A program made the translations under genes and the position numbers. A model generated the notes under the pieces. That model saw nothing but the letters and a program-made list of their open reading frames with translations. It had not been told where the DNA came from and searched no databases. From assembly GCA_945874835.1 (NCBI GenBank), contig CAMCJM010000010.1, forward strand, positions 1 through 35,558: a stretch of DNA of 35,558 nucleotides. The letters run 5' to 3'. The stretch is from Pseudomonas synxantha (lineage in GTDB: Bacteria; Pseudomonadota; Gammaproteobacteria; Pseudomonadales; Pseudomonadaceae). How positions within the stretch are numbered: position 1 is the first letter of the stretch; every line of letters begins with the position of its first letter. Below are positions 13,459 to 20,966 of the stretch, piece after piece.

Positions 13459-13902
13459 ATGTCGATGCCCTTGGAGTTGGTACGCCAACTCACCGAAGAA
13501 CAAATCGCCTTCGTTAAACGCAGCGGGCTCAAGGCCGAAGTCTTGGAACCAGGACACGTTAGCCTGCGCATGCCACTGGCCGGCAACCAAAACCACATCG
13601 GCAGCATGTACGCAGGCGCACTGTTCACCCTGGCGGAAATTCCCGGCGGCGCACTGTTTCTCACCAGCTTCGACGCGCAGCACTTTTACCCCATCATCAA
13701 GGAAATGAACCTACGCTTTCGTCGCCCCGCAACCGGTGATATTCGCGTAGAAGCCCGCCTGGAAGACGCACAAATTCAGGCCCTGCAAAAACAGGCAACA
13801 GAAGAAGGCAAAGCCGACTACGTTTTAGAGTTGCAGCTGATCGACGAGAGTGGTGAAGTAGTGGCTCAGAGTCGTGGTTTGTACCAGTTACGTAAACGCT
13901 GA
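13459..13902 (+). CDS. Hotdog-fold thioesterase-like protein (DUF4442/YiiD_C type)
   Basis: This small (147 residues) soluble protein has a hotdog signature: a helix of the form NHIGSMYAGALFTLAEIPGG, followed by FYPIIKEMNLRFRRPATGDI and a terminal strand ending in SRGLYQLRK. It is close to the DUF4442/PaaI-like acyl-CoA thioesterases; the natural substrate is not known. ATG 13459 is preferred to GTG 13447 because GTGGAG sits six to seven bases before it and would act as the ribosome site. It is not obviously linked to its neighbours. Confidence 0.75.
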   Translation: MSMPLELVRQLTEEQIAFVKRSGLKAEVLEPGHVSLRMPLAGNQNHIGSMYAGALFTLAEIPGGALFLTSFDAQHFYPIIKEMNLRFRRPATGDIRVEARLEDAQIQALQKQATEEGKADYVLELQLIDESGEVVAQSRGLYQLRKR

Positions 13903-13991
13903 CGCACGACCCTTGCCCTGGGTCAAAAGCACGGCTATTACTCGAGGTCACAATAAATGTGCCGACATGCATCGGCAGGAGAGCGCCGCCA

Positions 13992-14792
13992 ATGCCCAGT
14001 CACATCCTTATTGCCCACGACCTGCGCGACACTGCTGATATGGCCCTGTGCCGTGCCACGCAACTGGCCAAGCAGTTCAACGCCAAGCTGACCATCCTTC
14101 ATGTGCTTGATCCCAACAAGACCAGCCAGGAACAGGACGCCGCGAAACAAGCGCTCGATCGCAGCCTGACGCAATACGCGCCGCCCGGCACCCAATTGCT
14201 GATCCGCAGCGGCATCAAGCCCTCGGAAGTGGTGCTGCAGCAACTCAATGAACTGGGCTGCGACCTGCTGGTACTTGGCGGTCACCACCAGCGTCATGAT
14301 TTCTTCTCCGGCACCAGCCTTGATCGTATCGCGCGCAACTGCCCAGTGCCGTTGCTGCTGGTTGCACGTAATGATTCACGCCCCTACGAGCGTGCATTGT
14401 CGGCCATCGATTTTTCGCTCTGTGCCTGCAGCGCTTTGGGCCAGGCTTACCGCCTGCTGCCAGAAAACGCCACCCTGCACGCCCTGCATGTGTTCGAACC
14501 CGACAAAGGCACGCCCAAGCAGGTTGAGGCGCAACTGACCACGCAAAAAGCCCTGATCAGCCAGTTGCTGGAAGATGAAGCACAAAACCTGCCAGCGACG
14601 GGCCCCAGCCTGACCCATTCGGTCGAGCAAGGCGGGATCTTGCGCTGCCTGCAAAGCCACCTGAAAACCCACGACATTGAATTGCTGGTGCTCGGCAGCC
14701 ATGGCCGTAGCGCGCTCTCACAAGCCCTGCTGGGCAGCTTGGCGCAACACTTCCTGCACAAGGCTCCTTGCGATATCTACGTGGTGCGCTAG
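13992..14792 (+). CDS. Tandem universal stress protein (two Usp domains)
   Basis: This is a cytoplasmic stress protein of 266 residues made of two UspA domains (about 1-130 and 135-266). The first begins HILIAHDLRDTADMALCRA. The second ends GSHGRSALSQALLGSLA, the nucleotide-binding G-x2-G-x9-G-S motif, followed by LHKAPCDIYVVR. The corresponding loop in the first domain (GGHHQRHDFFSGTS) is less canonical, so ATP binding may be confined to the second half. The start has AGGAGA about nine bases upstream. Transcription ends at the shared terminator at 14807-14832. Confidence 0.88.
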   Translation: MPSHILIAHDLRDTADMALCRATQLAKQFNAKLTILHVLDPNKTSQEQDAAKQALDRSLTQYAPPGTQLLIRSGIKPSEVVLQQLNELGCDLLVLGGHHQRHDFFSGTSLDRIARNCPVPLLLVARNDSRPYERALSAIDFSLCACSALGQAYRLLPENATLHALHVFEPDKGTPKQVEAQLTTQKALISQLLEDEAQNLPATGPSLTHSVEQGGILRCLQSHLKTHDIELLVLGSHGRSALSQALLGSLAQHFLHKAPCDIYVVR

Positions 14793-14806
14793 GTTTTACG
14801 CCCAAC

Positions 14807-14832
14807 AAAAAAGCTGCCTAGGCAGCTTTTTT
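14807..14832. terminator. Bidirectional rho-independent terminator
   Basis: Six A, GCTGCC, TA, GGCAGC and six T form a perfect palindrome between the convergent usp and parA genes, so it can stop transcription from either side. Confidence 0.95.
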
Positions 14833-14848
14833 GTTATCCGGGCTCTGC

Positions 14849-15622
14849 TCAGTCAGCGCTGTTGAGCAAGTCATGCAATTCAACAAACTGCTGGGTCAAC
14901 TTATGGTTGCGATCCAGGTAAATCAGCGGTGTGCAGGCTTGATGCGACTCACGCATCTTCACCGAAATCATCAAATTAACCGGCAGCACCGGTAGCCCTT
15001 CGGCAACCAGTTCATCGAGCAACTGTTGCGGCAGCGTGGCACGTGGCTGGAACTGATTGACCACGATGCCTTCAACTTCCAGGCCCTCGTTGTGGTCTTC
15101 CTTGAGTTCTTCAATCTCACGCAGCAAGCCATACAGCGCCTGACGCGAAAAACTGTCGCAATCAAAGGGAATCAACACCCGATCCGCCGCGATCAATGCC
15201 GATACCGTGTAGAAGTTCAACGCTGGCGGGGTGTCTAAATAAATCCGCTCGTAATCTTCGCTAAGGTCTTCGAGCAGTTTGCGCAGCTTGTTGATCTTGT
15301 GCTTCTGCTCCAGCTTGGGCTGCAAATCGGCCAGCTCGGCGGTGGCGGTGACCACATGCAGGTTGTCGAACGGCGTTTCGTAGATATCCACGCTGCCCTT
15401 CTTGCCGAACGGTGCTGACGACAACGTGCCTTTAAAGAACTCCGCAATACCCATGGGGATGTCCTCACCAGTAAGGCCGGTGAGGTAATGGGTCGAATTG
15501 GCCTGGGCATCAAGATCGATCAGCAGCGTGCGATAGCCCTGAGAGGCGCTTACCGCAGCCAGGTTGCAGGCAATACTGGACTTACCCACCCCGCCCTTCT
15601 GGTTAAAAATCACGCGCCGCAT
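14849..15622 (-). CDS. Orphan ParA/MinD-family ATPase
   Basis: This P-loop ATPase has 257 residues with the deviant Walker A KGGVGKSS (residues 9-16), the switch [11 protein letters not shown] and the Walker B region IYLDTPPAL. These are typical of ParA-like proteins that position DNA or protein cargo by nucleotide-dependent oligomerisation. No ParB or other partner is adjacent, so the cargo is unknown and this is not evidence of a plasmid. A strong ribosome site (GGGAGGTG) precedes the ATG at 15622. It diverges from the aryl polyene operon across about 190 bases. Confidence 0.9.
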   Translation of the reverse strand: MRRVIFNQKGGVGKSSIACNLAAVSASQGYRTLLIDLDAQANSTHYLTGLTGEDIPMGIAEFFKGTLSSAPFGKKGSVDIYETPFDNLHVVTATAELADLQPKLEQKHKINKLRKLLEDLSEDYERIYLDTPPALNFYTVSALIAADRVLIPFDCDSFSRQALYGLLREIEELKEDHNEGLEVEGIVVNQFQPRATLPQQLLDELVAEGLPVLPVNLMISVKMRESHQACTPLIYLDRNHKLTQQFVELHDLLNSAD

Positions 15623-15686
15623 GAAACACCTCCCTGAGCCGCTAAATGGTCTTGGATTCTATGCAAACTACGTGACAAGGGCGAGA

Positions 15687-15770
15687 TTTTAGGTAAATAC
15701 CGGCGTTATGGAAGCATCAGACAGCATCACAGGTTTGCGTGTGACCTAAACGGTCTGGATAATGCCGGCA
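15687..15770 (+). promoter_or_regulatory. Putative promoter and dyads of the aryl polyene operon
   Basis: TTGCGT (15735-15740) and GATAAT (15758-15763) are separated by 17 bases, a fair sigma-70 fit that would start the transcript near 15770, 39 bases before the first ATG. Two long-spaced inverted repeats surround it. TTTAGGT (15688-15694) opposes ACCTAAA (15744-15750). TACCGGCGTTAT (15698-15709) opposes ATAATGCCGGCA (15759-15770) with two mismatches. The second arm overlaps the -10 box, as an operator would. Regulator unknown. Confidence 0.5.
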
Positions 15771-15808
15771 CTTCGCCACACCTACAGCGCTTTCTAAGCG
15801 GGCAGTCA

Positions 15809-16533
15809 ATGGCTGTAGACGACATGGACGCGCACTGCGTGACACATTTCAATATCGAAAAATGGCGTGCCTGGGCTCCTGGCCTGGACAGCACGGTCGA
15901 CTGGTGCGCCTGGTGGATGCTGGCCAACAACCGGATGTCAGCGCGCTGCCGGCCATGCAGCGCCGGCGCTTGAGCCGTCTGGCGCGGATGGCCTTCCATG
16001 TCGCCTGGCCGCTGGCCGAAGCGCGCCCGCAATTGCCCATGGTGTTCGCCAGCCGGCATGGCGAAACGCCGCGCACCCTGGGCATCCTCACCGATTTAGC
16101 GCATAACGAGCCGCTGTCGCCGACCCAGTTCAGCCTCTCGGTGCATAACGCAATCATCGGTCTATGGTCGATCCAGCGTGGCGATCACAGCGAAATGACC
16201 GCTCTGGCCGGCGCCGGTGATGGCCTGGAAAACGCCGTACTGGAAGCCTGCGGCCTGCTCCATGACGGTGCGCCGGCGGTGCTGCTGGTGATAGCCGAGG
16301 AGGCACCCCCTGAGCTTTACGCACCCTTTATCGATGATGTGCCGTTTCCCTATGCCGTTGGCCTGTTGCTGACCCTTGGCGATGACTGGCAGTTGCAACT
16401 CAACCGGGGCGACGGCGCCAGCAGCGAATGGCCCCACGCCCTCAACCTGGTACGCGCCCTGTGCAGCGACCAGCCCACCCTGCAGCACCACTGGAAGAGC
16501 CGACAATGGACCTGGTCACGCAACGAGGCCTAA
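15809..16533 (+). CDS. apeC: Beta-ketoacyl synthase chain-length factor (apparent frameshift)
   Basis: This is a decarboxylation-lacking partner of the elongating KS, expected to set polyene length. The N-terminal signature FNIEKWRAWAPGLDSTVDW is read from ATG 15809 (or 15824). The rest (LPAMQRRRLSRLARMAFHV, then SLSVHNAIIGLWSIQRGD, GAGDGLENAVLEACGLL) is read in another frame that is open from 15862. The two meet at TGGTGGAT (15911-15918), where one extra G (TGG GTG GAT) would give a continuous 240-residue family protein. As written, the 5' frame stops at 15973, and only a form starting at ATG 15862 without the native N-terminus could be made. No active-site Cys motif is seen, as expected for a CLF. 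Confidence 0.82.
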
Positions 16534-17315
16534 GCCGCAACAGCGCGCCCTATGCCTGGCGGCTGCTTGCTACGGCCCTGAGTTTTAGCCTATTCGGTAC
16601 CGGCGGTGTACTGCTGCGCGTGCTGATCTTCCCGTTGCTGGCCCTGCTGCCAGGCGATGACCTGAGCAGGCGTGCGCGCGCGGTGGTGAGCAGAACCTTC
16701 TACCTGTTCGTGCGTTTTATGTACCGCAGTGGCGTGCTGACTTACGAGGTCGAGGGCATCGAGCGCCTCGGCCAGCCGGGGCAGTTGGTGATTGCCAATC
16801 ACCCGTCGCTGATCGACATGGTGGTGCTGATCGCCTTTATTCGCGACGCCAACTGCGTGGTCAAACAGAGCCTTTGGGATAACCCGAGCATGGGCGGGCC
16901 ACTGCGCGCGGCACACTACATCAGCAACAGCGGCAGCATGGACATGCTCGACGAGGCCGCCGATGCCCTGCACAGCGGCCAGACCCTGGTGATTTTCCCC
17001 GAAGGCACGCGCACCACGCCGGGACAAGCACCGGAGTTTCACCGCGGCGCAGCGGCCATCGCCCTGCGCGGCGCGCGCATCGTCACCCCGGTAGTAATCA
17101 GCGTCAGCCCCACCACCCTGACCAAGGCCGAGCCCTGGTACAGCATTCCGTCGCGCCGTTTTCACATTTGCCTGCGTGTAGGCGAGGATATCGACCCGCA
17201 ACAGTTCAATCAGATAGGCCCACCGCCGATAGCCTCGCGCAAGCTCAACGACGTTCTGCACCAACACTTTATTAAGGAGCTCGCCAAAGATGAGCGATTT
17301 ACAGCTGGAAATTAA
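16506..17315 (+). CDS. apeD: 1-acyl-glycerol-3-phosphate acyltransferase-like (PlsC family)
   Basis: This membrane-associated acyltransferase has 269 residues with the PlsC motifs NHPSLID (His99 and Asp104, the HX4D catalytic pair) and FPEGTRTTPG. A hydrophobic N-terminal segment (LLATALSFSLF... to LIFPLLALL) anchors it. In aryl polyene clusters such enzymes are thought to place the polyene or a fatty acid on the lipid anchor. ATG 16506 is chosen because GGAAGAG precedes it; the open frame extends further upstream without family similarity. It overlaps the end of the chain-length factor gene by 28 bases. Confidence 0.85.
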   Translation: MDLVTQRGLSRNSAPYAWRLLATALSFSLFGTGGVLLRVLIFPLLALLPGDDLSRRARAVVSRTFYLFVRFMYRSGVLTYEVEGIERLGQPGQLVIANHPSLIDMVVLIAFIRDANCVVKQSLWDNPSMGGPLRAAHYISNSGSMDMLDEAADALHSGQTLVIFPEGTRTTPGQAPEFHRGAAAIALRGARIVTPVVISVSPTTLTKAEPWYSIPSRRFHICLRVGEDIDPQQFNQIGPPPIASRKLNDVLHQHFIKELAKDERFTAGN

Positions 17316-17550
17316 GACCCTGATCATCGACGCCCTGGGCCTCGAAGACATGGCTGCCGAAGACATCGCCGCCGACCTGACCTTGTTCGGTGAAGGCCTG
17401 GGCCTGGATTCGGTAGACGCCCTGGAACTCGGCCTGGCCATCCAGAAACGCTTTGGCATCAAGATCGACGCCGAAGCCAAAGACACCCGCAAGCACTTTG
17501 CCAACGTAGCCAGCCTGGCGGCATTCGTGTCATCGCAACAGACCGCCTGA
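17290..17550 (+). CDS. apeE: Acyl carrier protein 1
   Basis: This 86-residue ACP carries the phosphopantetheine site Ser41 in GLGLDSVDALEL. It holds growing polyene intermediates for the cluster's KS, KR and DH. AAGGAG lies ten bases upstream of the ATG, and the gene overlaps the acyltransferase by 26 bases, implying coupled translation. The modifying phosphopantetheinyl transferase is not in this window. Confidence 0.92.
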   Translation: MSDLQLEIKTLIIDALGLEDMAAEDIAADLTLFGEGLGLDSVDALELGLAIQKRFGIKIDAEAKDTRKHFANVASLAAFVSSQQTA

Positions 17551-17561
17551 GGAAGCCACCG

Positions 17562-18035
17562 ATGCAAACCCGTGAAGAAATTTTCGACACCCTGCGCGAT
17601 GCGCTGGTCGAGCTGTTCGAGTTGGACGCCGAGCGTATTACGCCGGAGGCCAACCTCTATCAGGACCTTGAGATCGATAGCATTGACGCCGTGGACCTGA
17701 TCGACCACATCAAACGCCAAACCGGCAAAAAGCTCGCCGCCGAGAAATTTAAGGCCGTGCGCACCGTCGGTGATGTGGTCGAGGCGGTGCTGCAGTTGTC
17801 AACGCCCCAGCCAGCGAATAATGAGTCGCCTATTTGGCCTGCTCCTGCTGCTGGCCGGGCTGATCTACCCCTTTGCCGTGTACTACGGCATGGCGCACCT
17901 GTCGCCGCGCCTGTTTGCTGCCGCGCTTGGCGGCCTATGGCTGGTGCGTGCACTAAGCCAATGGGGCAAGCCGGGCAACCGCTGGATGACCGTCGTGGCA
18001 CTGGGCTTCTGCGTGATGCTCGGTCTAGCCGGTGA
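17562..18035 (+). CDS. apeF: Acyl carrier protein 2 (read-through C-terminus, apparent frameshift)
   Basis: Residues 1-80 are a normal ACP with the phosphopantetheine site Ser40 in LEIDSIDAVDL and the following helix KKLAAEKFKAVRTVGDVVEAV. The family usually ends at about 85 residues, but here the frame runs on to 157 through codons of the next gene. A TAATGA at 17819-17824 would give the expected stop overlapping the next ATG, but it lies in the -1 frame. One extra base, most simply a fifth C in the run at about 17805-17808, would restore a protein ending STPPASE. As written, the tail is Pro/Arg/Ala-rich and unlike any ACP. Confidence 0.85.
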   Translation: MQTREEIFDTLRDALVELFELDAERITPEANLYQDLEIDSIDAVDLIDHIKRQTGKKLAAEKFKAVRTVGDVVEAVLQLSTPQPANNESPIWPAPAAGRADLPLCRVLRHGAPVAAPVCCRAWRPMAGACTKPMGQAGQPLDDRRGTGLLRDARSSR

Positions 18036-18366
18036 GCCTGAACTGCTGCGCTGGTACCCCGTGCTGCTTAACGGCATGCTGCTGGCGCTGTTCGGCCTGA
18101 GCCTGAAATTTGGCCCACCGTTGATCGAGCGCCTGGCGCGCCTGAGCGAGCCGCAGCTGCCGGAAGTGGCGGTGCGCTATACGCGCCGGGTCACCGCTGT
18201 CTGGGCCTGGTTCTTCCTGGCCAACGGCCTGGTGGTGGTGGCGCTGAATTTTTGGGCGCCGTTGAGCTGGTGGACGCTGTATACCGGGCTGATTGCCTAC
18301 GGCCTGATGGGCCTGCTGTTTGCCGGCGAGTGGCTGATACGCCAGCGCGTAAGGAGACATGAATGA
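17821..18366 (+). CDS. apeG: Aryl polyene cluster integral membrane protein (COG4648-like)
   Basis: This small inner-membrane protein has 181 residues with about five hydrophobic segments (for example LFGLLLLLAGLIYPFAVYY and the C-terminal WWTLYTGLIAYGLMGLLFAG) and a basic C-terminus. Such proteins occupy the position between the ACPs and the ligase in aryl polyene clusters; their function is not established. The ATG at 17821 overlaps an out-of-frame TAA (TAATG), which would couple it to the ACP if that gene were in frame. It overlaps the following gene by ATGA. Confidence 0.75.
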   Translation: MSRLFGLLLLLAGLIYPFAVYYGMAHLSPRLFAAALGGLWLVRALSQWGKPGNRWMTVVALGFCVMLGLAGEPELLRWYPVLLNGMLLALFGLSLKFGPPLIERLARLSEPQLPEVAVRYTRRVTAVWAWFFLANGLVVVALNFWAPLSWWTLYTGLIAYGLMGLLFAGEWLIRQRVRRHE

Positions 18367-20030
18367 ACTGGCTGCCCCTCGAGCATCTGCTGCTCGAAGC
18401 CCACACCGGTCGCGCTGTAACTGCCGACCTGGATCACCCCCAGCTGCGCCAGCACGCCCTGCAGCTAGCGGCTGAGCTGCAAAACCGTGGTGTAAAGCGC
18501 CTGGCGCTGTACCTCGACGACGCCAGTGATCTGGCCATCGCCCTGCTAGCCGCCTGGCGCGCCGGGATTACCGTGCTGCTGCCGGGCGATGCCCAGCCGC
18601 AGACCCGTCAGCGTATGAGTACACAGTGCGACCTGTGGCTAGATAGCGTTAATGGACTGCTCAGCGCAGGCAGCGCTGCATTACCGCCGGCCGCGCTCAA
18701 TCTCGACCAGTGCCAGCTGACCCTGTGCACCTCCGGCTCCAGCGGCGAAGCCAAGCTGATCGACAAATCCCTGCGCCAGCTGGCCAATGAAGTAACCGCT
18801 CTGGAGCAGCTGTGGGGCAAGCAACTGGGCAGCGCGACTATCCTGGGCAGCGTCGCCACCCAGCATATCTTCGGTCTGCTGTTTCGCGTGCTTTGGCCAC
18901 TGTGCGCCGGCCGCGTCTTTCTGCGCCGCGCCCAGCCGTTCCCCGAAGACCTGCAACGTGAAAGCCTGGCCTGTGGCACTGACTTTGTGTGGGTGGCCAG
19001 CCCTGCCTTGTTGAAGAGAATGGGCAATAACCTCGACTGGAATGCACTACGTGCCGTGCGTCAGGTGTTTTCCTCCGGCGGCGCGCTGCCGAGCGAAACC
19101 GCCGCCGAGCTGCAGAATCTGCTTGGCCAATGGCCCACGGAAATCTACGGCAGTTCGGAAACCGGCGGCATCGCCTGGCGTCAGGGCGGCGAACTGTGGA
19201 CGCCCTTTGCCGGGGTCGAACTGGGGCAGAACAGCGAAGGTGCCCTGCACCTGACGTCGCCCTATCTGCCGGCCGGCCATCGCGAGCAGACCGCCGATGC
19301 GGTGGAACTGCAGGCTGATGGCCGCTTCGCCCTGCGCGGGCGCCTGGACCGGATTATCAAGCTGGAAGAAAAACGTATTTCTCTGCCCATGCTCGAACAG
19401 GCGCTAAGCAGCCACGAATGGCTCAGCGACGCGCGCCTGGGCGTGGTGCAGGAAGGCCGCGCCTACCTCGGCGCGCTGGTGGCCTTGAGCCCGGCAGGCC
19501 TGCATGCGCTGCGCAACCAGGGGCGCAAGACCGTCACCGAAACCCTGCGCCGTCATCTGGCCGGCCATTGCGAAGCCATCGCCCTGCCGCGCCGTTGGCG
19601 CCTGCTCGCGCAGCTGCCCTACAACAATCAGGGCAAGCTGGCGCAAGCCACGGTCGAGGCATTGCTGGCCGAACCACGGCCAACCCAGGTCGAGCCACTG
19701 TCGGCTGTCGAGCAGGACGGCGAATGGCAACTGCAGCTGATAGTGCCGCTGGACCTGGCGCACTTCACCGGCCACTTCCCGCAGACTCCGGTGCTACCAG
19801 GCGTGGTCCAGGTCGACTGGGCGCAGCAACTGGCGCGCAGCCTGATCAAAGACCTGCCGCCGCGCTTCAGCGGCATGGAAGTGCTGAAATTTCAGCAACT
19901 GGTGCGCCCCGGCGACCCTCTGCAGCTGAGCCTGCGTTTCGACGCCAGCCGCGGCAAGCTGTACTTCGCCTTCCGCAACGGCGAGGCCCCCTGCTCGTCC
20001 GGGCGAATTCTGCTGGGGCCGGCGCAATGA
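18363..20030 (+). CDS. apeH: Acyl/aryl AMP ligase fused to a FabZ-like dehydratase
   Basis: A two-domain protein of 555 residues. Residues 1 to about 440 form an adenylate-forming ligase with CTSGSSGEAK (from Cys122), YGSSETGG (from Tyr262) and GRLDRIIKLEEKRISL. It would activate the aromatic starter acid with ATP and load it on an ACP or CoA. Residues about 459-555 form a hotdog dehydratase with HFTGHFPQTPVLPGV. These correspond to the separate apeH and apeI functions. A four-base ATGA overlap joins it to the preceding gene. The A-domain starter preference (cinnamate, coumarate or benzoate) cannot be read from motifs by eye. Confidence 0.88.
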   Translation: MNWLPLEHLLLEAHTGRAVTADLDHPQLRQHALQLAAELQNRGVKRLALYLDDASDLAIALLAAWRAGITVLLPGDAQPQTRQRMSTQCDLWLDSVNGLLSAGSAALPPAALNLDQCQLTLCTSGSSGEAKLIDKSLRQLANEVTALEQLWGKQLGSATILGSVATQHIFGLLFRVLWPLCAGRVFLRRAQPFPEDLQRESLACGTDFVWVASPALLKRMGNNLDWNALRAVRQVFSSGGALPSETAAELQNLLGQWPTEIYGSSETGGIAWRQGGELWTPFAGVELGQNSEGALHLTSPYLPAGHREQTADAVELQADGRFALRGRLDRIIKLEEKRISLPMLEQALSSHEWLSDARLGVVQEGRAYLGALVALSPAGLHALRNQGRKTVTETLRRHLAGHCEAIALPRRWRLLAQLPYNNQGKLAQATVEALLAEPRPTQVEPLSAVEQDGEWQLQLIVPLDLAHFTGHFPQTPVLPGVVQVDWAQQLARSLIKDLPPRFSGMEVLKFQQLVRPGDPLQLSLRFDASRGKLYFAFRNGEAPCSSGRILLGPAQ

Positions 20031-20039
20031 GCCGCTTTT

Positions 20040-20188
20040 GTAGGTTGGCGCGTAGGTTGGTGCTGAGGCACGAAGCCCAACAAAGCGCACGCAGTGCGCT
20101 CGGGCAATCTTCAATCACTCGCCTGACGCCGGACATGTTGGGCTTCGCAAGCTCAGCACCAACCTACGCCCCCAAAGCGCCAACCTAC
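20040..20188 (+). repeat. Nested palindromic repeat inside the operon
   Basis: The outer arms GTAGGTTGGCGC (20040-20051) and GCGCCAACCTAC (20177-20188) enclose inner arms. The inner left arm runs from GCGTAGGTTGGTGCTGAG (20050-20067). The inner right arm is CTCAGCACCAACCTACGC (20152-20169). Further pairing occurs at GAAGCCCAACA and TGTTGGGCTTC. It belongs to the same family as 9013-9111 and 9234-9318. It separates two genes that elsewhere in this operon would be expected to overlap. Confidence 0.85.
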
Positions 20189-20231
20189 GCAACCCATTTC
20201 CGGCTGGACGACACAGGCGCGCAGGCTCTCC

Positions 20232-20966
20232 ATGCATAAGCCCTGCGCGGTGATCCCGGTCTATAACCACGAGCACGCGCTGCCCGTGGTGGTTGATGCT
20301 CTGCGCGCGGCGGGCCTAGCCTGCGTGCTGGTGGACGATGCGTCGAGTGCGGCTTGCGCGGCAGTAATGGATCAGCTTGCCAAGCATCCCGACACCCACC
20401 TGGTAAGGCTCGCGGCCAACCAGGGCAAGGGCGGCGCGGTAATGGCCGGGCTGCGTGAAGCGGCGCGCCTGGGCTTTAGCCATGCGCTGCAGGTAGACGC
20501 CGACGGCCAGCACGACCTCAGCGATTTGCCGCATTTTATCAACGCCTCACAAGCCAACCCTGAGGCGTTGATCTGCGGTTATCCGCAGTACGACGACAGC
20601 GTGCCGAAAGGCCGCCTCTACGCACGCTACCTGACCCATGTGTGGGTGTGGATCAACACCCTGTCGCTGAGCATCCGCGACTCCATGTGCGGCTTTCGCG
20701 TCTATCCGCTGCCACCCACCCTGGCGCTGATCGACGCGATCAACATCGGCAAGCGCATGGATTTTGACACCGAAATTCTGGTGCGCCTGGCCTGGCGCAA
20801 CCAGCCGATGCACTGGCTGCCGACCCAGGTGCATTACCCGCTGGATGGCCTCTCGCATTTTCGCCTGTGGCACGACAACGCGCTGATCTCGAAGATGCAC
20901 GCCAAGCTGTTCTTCGGCATGTTGCTGCGCGCCCCGCAGATTCTCTGGCACAGGTGGCGCGCATGA
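20232..20966 (+). CDS. Glycosyltransferase family 2
   Basis: This GT-A fold glycosyltransferase has 244 residues: PCAVIPVYNHEHALPVVVDA at the N-terminus, VLVDDASS, NQGKGGAVMAGL and the metal-binding DAD at residues 89-91 followed by GQHD. It resembles polyprenol-phosphate sugar transferases without membrane helices. In aryl polyene clusters the GT2 and an acyltransferase are often a single ApeJ-type protein; here they are two genes joined by ATGA. The sugar is unknown. No clear ribosome site precedes the ATG at 20232, because the palindromic repeat has entered just upstream. Confidence 0.85.
   Translation: MHKPCAVIPVYNHEHALPVVVDALRAAGLACVLVDDASSAACAAVMDQLAKHPDTHLVRLAANQGKGGAVMAGLREAARLGFSHALQVDADGQHDLSDLPHFINASQANPEALICGYPQYDDSVPKGRLYARYLTHVWVWINTLSLSIRDSMCGFRVYPLPPTLALIDAINIGKRMDFDTEILVRLAWRNQPMHWLPTQVHYPLDGLSHFRLWHDNALISKMHAKLFFGMLLRAPQILWHRWRA

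Noticed and set aside
14849..15622. ParA gene as a sign of a plasmid or integrative element
   Set aside because: There is no ParB, centromere-like repeat, replication or integrase gene nearby; orphan ParA-like ATPases are common on Pseudomonas chromosomes.
20027..20239. Short open frame starting at the ATGA of the ligase stop
   Set aside because: Its sequence is mostly the nested palindrome; it ends just inside the glycosyltransferase gene in another frame and shows no similarity to a known protein.
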